A stretch of 64,000 nt of DNA from Oxytricha trifallax. Lineage: Eukaryota; Ciliophora; Spirotrichea; Sporadotrichida; Oxytrichidae. The first letter of the stretch is position 1. Each line of letters opens with the position of its first letter. Positions 55,697-64,000 of this stretch are shown piece by piece. The DNA is taken from assembly GCA_000711775.1 (NCBI GenBank), contig ARYC01001300.1, positions 21,013-85,012 on the forward strand, in the 5' to 3' direction. The notes under the pieces are model-generated. The model was not told the origin of the DNA and ran no database searches. It saw nothing but the letters and a program-made list of their open reading frames with translations. The translations under genes were made by a program, and so were the position numbers.

Positions 55697-56752
55697 ATGA
55701 GAAATAGAAATTAGCGAAATTTAGGGTCGATTTATGATGAGAAATATTTAGATTTACTGCTTCAGCTTAGGTATGGTACGAGTATTAATATAGATTAAGT
55801 CAAACCAGTATTGAATTATGCAGCTATAGCAAAGCTCAGTGCCTCTACTGTTAGGTATCACTGCATGTTAGCTGTTTAGCATTTTAATTCTGGTACTTGA
55901 AAGCATCCTACTAGAAAATAAAAGTTCTCACAGCACCATATTGACTACCTCTGTGACTCTAAGACTTTAAAGTATTGGGCACACTTTCTTCTAGACTAGC
56001 GAGCTGTAATGTTTCATCGCAAGTTTCCTGATATGCGCATCTCTCCTTAGACTATAGCCAACATTTATAGAAGAAATGGTATTACTTTCAAGACTGTCAA
56101 CAGAGTGAAGAGAGTGATTGATTTTACAGTGCCATTTTATAGTAATAATTTAAACTATATATATGATTAAATGCAGAGAGCTATTGATAATAACATCAAG
56201 TTCATACATGCAGATGAAGCTGTGTTTACTTTCAACACTTTTATTAATAAGTCTAGGTATAAGAAGTATGATAATATAGAAGTTTATGACTAAAAAGTGA
56301 AGGTAGTTACCCATGCAATTTTAGCTAGTATAAGTGAAGATTCAGGCTTAGAGAGTTATGTGATTCACCCTCGCTCTATTAAGCGAGAGTAGTATATAGA
56401 GTTCCTACATAAGCTCAGAGAGAAGTATAGCAACCAAGAGATCATCCTGTTTGTTGATAACCTTTCAGTTCATAAGACTAAGGAGTCTAAGAAAGCTTAT
56501 GAAGACCTAAACATAACTCCTGTTTATAACGTTCCTTATAGTCCTTAATTTAATGGAATAGAATTCTACTGGAGTTAAATCAAGACTCACTACAAGAAGC
56601 TGCTGCTGTATCATCTTATGCATGACTTGCCTATCGATACAGTAGACTTGATTCAAAGCAGCTGTAAGAGAGTAAGCGTAGATAAGACAACAGTTTGTGC
56701 GAGAGAAGGAAGAATGAATGTTTATAAATAAGTTTTAGATTTAAACGAATGA
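55697..56752 (+). pseudogene. TBE transposase, copy 2 (in-frame TGA)
   Basis: 352 codons, the full family length less a 9 nt in-frame deletion (KLSASTV where copies 1 and 3 have KLLHKSASTV). Codon 68 is TGA (55898-55900), the same site as codon 71 in copies 1 and 3. Otherwise open, with catalytic motifs HADEAVFTF, FVDNLSVHK (D2 kept, preceding Ala changed to Val) and SPQFNGIEFYW, ending DKTTVCAREGRMNVY.. then TGA. Unless TGA is read through, the product would start downstream or be absent. Confidence 0.88.
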
Positions 56753-56758
56753 ATATAT

Positions 56759-57549
56759 TCACATATTAAATTGGCCCATAAAGGGGTTTGGCTTCTCTTT
56801 CTTCTCCTCTTCTTATGGCTTGCTTGGACCCATATTTCTTCTCTTTGTGCCAGCTCCTGCATCTATGTTCATTTCTTCTAGCTTTTAGACATCTTTATAA
56901 AGTCTCTTGCTCACTTCATAAATAGTCTATGACTTTCTCTCTCTGTGAACCTTCGCATGCTCTTTCATTAGGAATATACCAGTTCCAGGTTTCCCTACAA
57001 AGTTATGAATCAAAGCTTACGAGAGAGGAATGGATGCTTCTTAAGCTCAGCGAGCCAGGTCTCGCTTATTAGTATGCCTTGCTTCTTTTAATCTTCAGGA
57101 GAAATAGAGTAGCGTTTTTTGTGAGCTTCTTCAATGATCTCTCTGAGATAACTCTCTCTTAAAGTGCCAAGAACTCCAAAGAAGAAGCTCCTTTCTGGAA
57201 GCTTGTTAGAGAGTTGTTTCTTGGTAGGAGGATAAACTACCAACTCTTCATCTTTCATCGCATCCTCGTAGAGATTAGTGACTGAAATGTCTGGGTAGTT
57301 TGGTATATCTATCAACTTTATTTCACTGTTTTTGAAGGCTTTCTTCTCATCGCAGAGTATAGCTTTTAAGAATGAAATTTTGGTACCTTCCATCGTTGGA
57401 AGGAATAAACCCACTATAGTATATGATTAAGTATATGTCACATGCTTACCATGCTAAGTGAGGTATCGATAGAGATCTTCCTTGCTTCTAAATCTTGAGA
57501 TCATTTCTTAAGCTTCAACCCTCTTCATTGCAGTACTTATAGATTCCAT
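56759..57549 (-). CDS. TBE 22 kDa-type ORF, copy 2
   Basis: Same layout as in copy 1. Differences are mainly substitutions (for example VVYPPTKK for VVYLPTKK). The putative 26 nt intron is kept; the codon spliced across it would be CGG here and AGG in copy 1, both Arg. Confidence 0.8.
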
Positions 57550-58116
57550 ACTTGTTCCTTCTCTTATTATTGAATTTCAAATTTTAATATATAGAGTTCT
57601 GGATCCTACTGTAAAAATCTTAGTATTAAATATGGGCATCTTATAGGAGGTCAACCTGGTAAGGATACGCGTGGAGAAAGCTGGCAGAAGCTGTAACAAA
57701 CTTCAGAGATGGAGCTCCATTTTTATCAATTTAGTTCCATTAAATTAGTACTAAATTTGTTTAAATTTGATTAGTACCGGTACTAAATTCGTTTAAATTT
57801 AATTGGTACCAATTTAATAGTACCAAAACTTAATTAGTACCTAGTTTTAAACTAATGAGGTTTTAATGGAAAAGTTCCAAAATGGTTCAAAACCTAATTG
57901 GTACCAGTACCGACCTGAATTTATTCTCAGTTGGTACCAAAATTAAAAATATTAAGCATAAAATTAGAAAATCTATAGTTATAAACTAAGTATAAATATG
58001 ATGTCTAACACCTAAGAATCAACCATTGTTGTTGCAGTGCCAGCTCCTATACAAAGTTAGTATAGCCAGTGAGGTTTTTACTTATTAATAATAGAAATTT
58101 AAATTTGAATTTAAAC

Positions 58117-59564
58117 ATGGCGGCTAACTTAAATCGTAAGGCAGTTTCTCTTGGAACAGGTTAATCATTGCTCAACTTTGGCTCCTCCAAGTAACCAGAA
58201 GTAATTTATATTGAAAAGGAGGTAGAGCTAAGAGCTCTAGAGTTTGAAGCTGAGGTCTTTAAAATTTAAGTTTAAAACAAGAAGTAGAGTGCTGAGATGG
58301 GAGTTTAAACATAAGTTGAATTGGTTGAGGAAGATAAGGAACAGCAACCAATAGAAAAAATTAAAACGTTTTAATGTGAAGACTGCTAAAATTTCTTCTC
58401 AACTGAGTCAAGCTTGAAGAGACACATCAAAGAGGTACACTCTGGTAGAGCTAAGATCTACTTCAGCATGATAAAGTAGATGGTAGATACTAATGCACTA
58501 CCTGCATGAAGTCTTATACTCACTCAGCTAAAGTAAAGAGACATATGCAAAAGCATCATCTAAGCGAATTCCTGATTAAAGATGAGGAAACTTAAAAGCT
58601 TGTACCTGCTAAAAGAAAAAATAACTCTCTTGATTCACAAATAGAGCAGTAGGAGAGACTTAAGAGATAGAAGCGGTTTGAGTCAATGAACCAACCAGCA
58701 AATGGTATGTATATTGCATGCTTATAAGAGAGAGCAATGTATATACCTGCATTAAATGCAGTCGACATAAGCAGCTGTATTGAAAACTATTTGAATATTG
58801 ACGTACCTAACAAGGTAAAACTTATAGTTGTTGATGAATTCGCATACAAGGTATATCCATTCAAGTATCTCATTAAGAACGAGCAATATTAAAATGAGTT
58901 TGCAAATGAATACATAGTACTGAGAGAGGCTTAGAAAAGATAATGCAAGAACTTAGCTAAGCTCGACGGAGTTATACTTGGTCATGGTTTTATTGCTTTG
59001 AGACTCAAGAAGTTTGAAATGACTCTAAGAGAGTATCTCTACCATAATAGATATCCTGATGATTTGAATGAGATACTCACAGATATGACTAAGGGTGTGA
59101 AAGAGCTCCATGATCTAGGGTATGTTCATAGAGATTTGAAGCCAGAAAATGTAATGCTAAATCTCTGCCCTTTAGAAGTAGTAGTCATAGATTTCAACAG
59201 AGCAATAAGACAAGAGATAGTGACTTTAGCTAAGGTTTTAGGCACTCCAGGATACTTCCCTATAAGAGAGAAATGGACAAATGGCTCTGTATAATGGGAT
59301 GTTTGGGCGGTAGCTGCAATTATCTTAGAGTGCGATATGGAAAGTATGTCATACTTTGGAACAAAACATGAGAAATAATCAATAAGTTTGGCTGCTAAAC
59401 ATATTAAGCAAGATGAAATATGCAATGAAATTAAGAAGATAGTTGAGATGGTCATCGTAAAAGCTCCAGCATATCCACGATAATCATTGGATGATATACT
59501 AGAACAACTACAGACTGCTAAATTCAAGAGGTATCACAAAGATAAGCAGATAAAATTTGTTTGA
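58117..59564 (+). pseudogene. TBE 57 kDa ORF, copy 2 (frameshifted)
   Basis: Both His of zinc finger 1 are intact (RHIKEVH), but a one-base deletion just after it (IYFSMIK region, near 58465) shifts the frame and leads to TGA before finger 2. The downstream kinase-like part is still open in the original frame. Confidence 0.85.
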
Positions 59565-59703
59565 ATTAAGTACAATAATACTCATTAAATATTCATTAAA
59601 TTCATAAAAAACCTGCGTTTTCTCTACTAACCCCAATAAGACCCCAACTATACCCTACAAATCAAAGCACTTATAAACCTCACTAAGGGGTTTTGGGGTT
59701 TTG

Positions 59704-60369
59704 AATCAAACTATATAAATTATTATATACTTAGAGTTCTGGTTTGGTAACTATTGGTGACTTAGGAATTTATATTCATATTATTTATTTAATAATTACT
59801 GATTGCTCAGGAAACTAATATTAATGGAATGATATTAAATTGCCAGATGCCACTGACTCTGCTGGTTTATATGTTTAAGTTTTACCCAGCACCCTCTAAT
59901 TAGAAAAAATAACTAAAAAAATATATTTATCACAATTATGAATAACTTTATAATTAATAATTTATAAGTTGGCTAATTAAATTTAATTATTTTTTTATTT
60001 AAAATAATCTTAAATAGTTTAAGATTTAGTTTCAATTTAAAAAAGTCTTATTATTATGAAATATAATTTTTATCCTAATAAATTAATGAATTTTCACTAA
60101 TTGAACCTTAACTCAGCCAATTCATTCACTTAATACGGATCTTTTTCATTCAGGATAACTGTATTCAATGATTTTAGATCAATATTCTACTATGGAAGAA
60201 TATTAATTTATAGAAATAAGGGTTATATATATATATATATATATATAAAAGAATTTGAAGAATAGGGAGATTAATTAAAAATGATGCAAATATACATTCA
60301 TATAAATAATCTTGTCTGTCAATGTTTCTTCACTTGACTTAGTATAATTGAGTGAAATCTCTGAGCAAT
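59704..60369. repeat. 666 bp spacer between TBE copies 2 and 3
   Basis: Copy of 54929-55594 with few changes. It includes a duplicate of the EF-hand gene's start (ATG 59779-59777 to about 59734), the microsatellite and the short coding-like end. Confidence 0.88.
59734..59779 (-). pseudogene. Duplicated first coding segment of the EF-hand gene
   Basis: Reads MNINSQVTNSYQTRT, identical to the segment at 54959-55004, but is separated from the gene body by a further TBE and spacer. Confidence 0.7.
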
Positions 60370-60471
60370 CAAAACCCCAAAACCCCTTAGTGAGGTTTAT
60401 AAGTGCTTTGATTTGTAGGGTATAGTTGGGGTCTTATTGGGGTTAGTAGAGAAATTAGGTCAATTTGCAAA

Positions 60472-61536
60472 ATGAGAAATAGAAATTAGCGAAATTTAGG
60501 GTCGATTTATGATGAGAAATATTTAGATTTACTGCTTAAGCTTAGGTATGGTACGAGTATTAATATAGATTAAGTCAAACCAGTATTGAATTATGCAGCT
60601 ATAGCAAAGCTCTTACACAAGAGTGCCTCTACTGTTAGGTATCACTGCATGTTAGCTGTTTAGCATTTTAATTCTGGTACTTGAAAGCATCCTGCTAGAA
60701 AATAAAAGTTCTCACAGCACCATATTGACTACCTCTGTGACTCTAAGACTTTAAAGTATTGGGCACACTTTCCTCTAGACTAGCGAGCTGTAATGTTTCA
60801 TCGCAAGTTTCCTGATATGCGCATCTCTCCTTAGACTATAGCCAACATTTATAGAAGAAATGGTATTACTTTCAAGACTGTCAACAGAGTGAAGAGAGTG
60901 ATTGATTTTACAGTGCCATTTTATTGTAATAATTTAAACTATATATATGATTAAATGCAGAGAGCTATTGATAATAACATCAAGTTCATACATGCAGATG
61001 AAGCTGTGTTTACTTTCAACACTTTTATTAATAAGTCTAGGTATAAGAAGTATGATAATATAGAAGTTTATGACTAAAAAGTGAAGGTAGTTACCCATGC
61101 AATTTTAGCTAGTATAAGTGAAGATTCAGGCTTAGAGAGTTATGTGATTCACCCTCGCTCTATTAAGCGAGAGTAGTATATAGAGTTCCTACATAAGCTC
61201 AGAGAGAAGTATAGCAACCAAGAGATCATCCTGTTTGTTGATAACCTCTCAGTTCATAAGACTAAGGAGTCTAAGAAAGCTTATGAAGACCTAAATATAA
61301 CTCCTGTTTATAACGTTCCTTATAGTCCTTAATTTAATGGAATAGAATTCTACTGGAGTTAAATCAAGACTCACTACAAGAAGCTGCTGCTGTATCATCT
61401 TATGCATGACTTGCCTATCGATACAGTAGACTTGATTCAAAGCAACTGTAAGAGAGTAAGCGTGGATAAGACAACAGCTTGTGCGAGAGAGGGAAGAATG
61501 AATGTTTATAAATAAGTTTTAGATTTAAACGAATGA
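60472..61536 (+). pseudogene. TBE transposase, copy 3 (in-frame TGA only)
   Basis: 355 codons with a single lesion, TGA at codon 71 (60682-60684). All DDE motifs are present (HADEAVFTF, FVDNLSVHK, SPQFNGIEFYW) and the end is intact. The best-preserved transposase in the array. Confidence 0.88.
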
Positions 61537-61542
61537 ATATAT

Positions 61543-62333
61543 TCACATATTAAATTGGCCCATAAAGGGGTTTGGCTTCTCTTTCTTCTCCTCTTCTTAT
61601 GGCTTGCTTGGACCCATATTTCTTCTCTTTGTGCCAGCTCCTGCATCTATGTTCATTTCTTCTGGCTTTTAGACATCTTTATAAAGTCTCTTGCTCACTT
61701 CATAAATAGTCTATGACTTTCTCTCTCTGTGAACCTTCGCATGCTCTTTCATTAGGAATATACCAGTTCCAGGTTTCCCTACAAAGTTATGAATCAAAGC
61801 TTACTAGAGAGGAATGGGTGCTTCTTAAGCTCAGCGAGCCAGGTCTCGCTTATTAGTATGCCTTGCTTCTTTTAATCTTCAGGAGAAATAGAGTAGCGTT
61901 TTTTGTGAGCTTCTTCAATGATCTCTCTGAGATAACTCTCTCTTAAAGTGCCAAGAACTCCAAAGAAAAAGCTCCTATCTGGAAGCTTGTTAGAGAGTTG
62001 TTTCTTGGTAGGAAGATAAAGTACCAACTCTTCATCTTTCATCGCATCCTCGTAGAGATTAGTGACTGAAATCTCTGGGTAGTTTGGTATATCTATCAAC
62101 TTTATTTCACTGTTTTTGAAGGCTTTCTTCTAATCGCATAGTATAACTTTTAAGAATGAAATTTTGGTACCTTCCATCGTTTGAAGGAATAAACCCACTA
62201 TAGCATATGATTAAGTATATGTCACATGCTTACCATGCTAAGTGAGGTATCGATAGAGGTCTTCCTTGCTTCTAAATCTTGAGATCATTTCTTAAGCTTC
62301 AACCCTCTTCATTGCAGTACTTATAGATTCCAT
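61543..62333 (-). CDS. TBE 22 kDa-type ORF, copy 3
   Basis: Same layout as copies 1 and 2, with a few substitutions (one GAG-to-TAG, that is Glu to Gln). Includes the putative 26 nt intron. Confidence 0.8.
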
Positions 62334-62898
62334 ACTTGCTCCTTCTCTTGTTATTGAATTTCAAATTTTAATATATAGAGTTCTGGATCCTACTGTTAAA
62401 AATCTTAGTATTAAATATGGGCATCTTATAGAGGTCAACCTGGTAAGGATACGTGGTGAAAGCTGGCAGAAGCTGTAACAAATTTCTGAGATGGAGCTCC
62501 ATTTTTATCAATTTAGTTCCATTAAATTAGTACTAAATTTGTTTAAATTTGATTAGTACCGGTACTAAATTCGTTTAAATTTAATTGGTACCAATTTAAT
62601 AGTACCAAAACTTAATTAGTACCTAGTTTTTAACTAATGAGGTTTTAATGGAAAAGTTCCAAAATGGTTCAAAACCTAATTGGTACCAGTACCAACCTGA
62701 AATTTTTCTCAGTTGGTACCAAAATTAAAAATATTAAGCATAAAATTAGAAAATTTATAGTTATAAACTAAGTATAAATATGATGTCTAACACCTAAGAA
62801 TTAACCATTGTTTTTGCAGTGCCAGCTCCTATACAAAGTTAGTATAGGCAGTGAGGTATTTACTTATTAATAATAGAAATTTAAATTTGAATTTAAAC

Positions 62899-64000
62899 AT
62901 GGCGGCTAACTTAAATCGTAAGGCAGTTTCTCTGGAGGTTAATCATTGCTCAACTTTGGCTCCTCCAAGAAACCAGAAGTAATTTATATTGAAAAGGAGG
63001 TAGAGCTAAGAGCTCTAGAGTTTGACTCTGAGGTCTTTAAAATTTAAGTTTAAAACAAGAAGTAGAGTGCTGAGATGGGAGTTTAAACATAAGTTGAATT
63101 GGTTGAGGAAGATAAGGGACAGCAGCCAATAGAAAAATTAAAACATTTTAATGTGAAGACTGCTAAAATTTCTTCTCAACTGAGTCTAGCTTGAAGAGAC
63201 CCATCAAAGAGGTACACTCTGGTAGAGCTAAGATCTACTTCAAGCATGATAAATTAGATGTAATGCACTATCTGCATGAAGTCTTATACTCATTCAGCCA
63301 AAGTAAAGAGACATATGCAAAAGCATCATTTAAGCGAATTCCTGATTAAAGATGAGGAAACTTAAAAGCTTGTACCTGCTAAAAGAAAAAATAACTCTCT
63401 TGATTCACAAATAGAGCAGTAGGAGAGACTTAAGAGATAGAATCGGTTTGAGTCAATGAACCAACCAGCAAATGGTATGTATATTGCATGCTTATAAGAG
63501 AGAGCAATGTATATACCTGCATTAAATGCTGTCGACATAAGCAGCTGTATTGAAAACTATTTGAATATTGACGTACCTAACAAGGTAAAACTTATAGTTG
63601 TTGATGAATTCGCATACAAGATATATCCATTCAAGTATCTCATTAAGAACGAGCAATATTAAAATGAGTTTGCAAATGAATACATATACTGAGAGAGGCT
63701 TAGAAAAGATAATGCAAGAACTTAGCTAAGTCGACGGAGTTATACTTGGTCATGGTTTTATTGCATTGAGACTCAAGAAGTTTGAAATGTCTCTAAGAGA
63801 GTATCTCTACCATAATAGATATCCTGATGATTTGAATGAGATACTCACAGATATGACTAAGGGTGTGAAAGAGCTCCATGATCTAGGGTATGTTCATAGA
63901 GATTTGAAGCCAGAAAATGTAATGCTAAAACTCTGCCCTTTAGAAGTAGTAGTCATAGATTTCAACAGAGCAATAAGACAAGAGATAGTGACTTTAGCTA
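62899..64000 (+). pseudogene. TBE 57 kDa ORF, copy 3 (broken, truncated by window)
   Basis: A short deletion near 62935 (TCTCTGGAGG where copy 1 has TCTCTTGGAACAGG) shifts the frame; further small deletions occur near 63136, 63255 and 63690. The first finger has Pro for its first His (RPIKEVH). The kinase catalytic loop HRDLKPENVML is still readable. Confidence 0.85.

Larger units (their letters stand above)
55595..59703. mobile_element. TBE copy 2, complete
   Basis: 4109 bp. Both ends have intact CAAAACCCCAAAACCCC; flanks are AAT on both sides, a perfect ANT target duplication. More than 95% identical to copies 1 and 3 by eye. Confidence 0.95.
60370..64000. mobile_element. TBE copy 3 (right end outside window)
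   Basis: Starts with the intact CAAAACCCCAAAACCCC after AAT. 3631 bp are inside the window; the rest of the 57 kDa ORF and the right repeat lie beyond it. Confidence 0.95.

Noticed and set aside
1-64000. Scrambled or inverted MDSs.
   Set aside because: Every gene I could follow is collinear and in one orientation; no scrambled order was seen.
1-64000. tRNA, rRNA, CRISPR arrays or bacterial-type operons.
   Set aside because: None was recognised; gene structure is eukaryotic with introns throughout.

Overview
The window is germline (micronuclear) DNA from a hypotrich ciliate, most likely Oxytricha trifallax (Sterkiella) or a close relative. Three observations support this. (1) Recognisable proteins (RPL7, beta-adaptin, DNA polymerase kappa, class I HDAC, CCDC77) read through only if TAA and TAG encode Gln and TGA is the sole stop. 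(2) Many genes are interrupted by short AT-rich segments flanked by direct repeats; removing the segment plus one repeat copy restores frame and conserved residues. That is how IESs (internal eliminated sequences) with pointers look between MDSs (macronuclear-destined segments). Spliceosomal introns (GT..AG, about 26-160 nt) are a separate class. (3) The right end carries three TBE transposons whose terminal repeats start with the ciliate telomere sequence CAAAACCCCAAAACCCC.

Layout. 1-5.5 kb: an HP1-like chromodomain gene, RPL7 and two Ser/Asn/Lys-rich unknown genes. 5.5-21.7 kb: a gene-poor, very AT-rich stretch with four paralogous minus-strand genes for small MGC-starting (probably lipid-anchored) proteins, two of them on a segmental duplication, plus a decayed TBE fragment and several inverted-repeat elements. 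21.8-48.6 kb: a gene-dense region: scramblase-like protein, AP-1/2 beta-adaptin, a Lys/Gly-rich protein, two STPG/SHIPPO proteins, Pol kappa, HDAC, a secreted CS-domain protein, a twin-CX3C protein, a Cys-rich membrane protein, two Gln/Asn-rich proteins and CCDC77. 48.8-55.0 kb: an EF-hand gene whose N-terminal coding region is split by a 4.15 kb IES holding a complete TBE. 55-64 kb: the TBE plus a 666 bp spacer (which contains the EF-hand gene's own 5' end) is repeated in tandem; the third copy runs off the window.

How the parts fit. All genes look non-scrambled: MDS order and orientation are collinear. Several (two STPG proteins, CCDC77, EF-hand protein) are typical of cilia/basal bodies. 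Each TBE has three ORFs: a plus-strand DDE transposase, a minus-strand ORF convergent with it, and a plus-strand zinc-finger/kinase ORF divergent from the second across a GTACC-rich palindromic region. All three transposase ORFs share the same in-frame TGA, so the array probably grew from an already damaged copy. IES boundaries are inferred by eye from direct repeats plus frame and conserved residues; a macronuclear assembly would settle each one.
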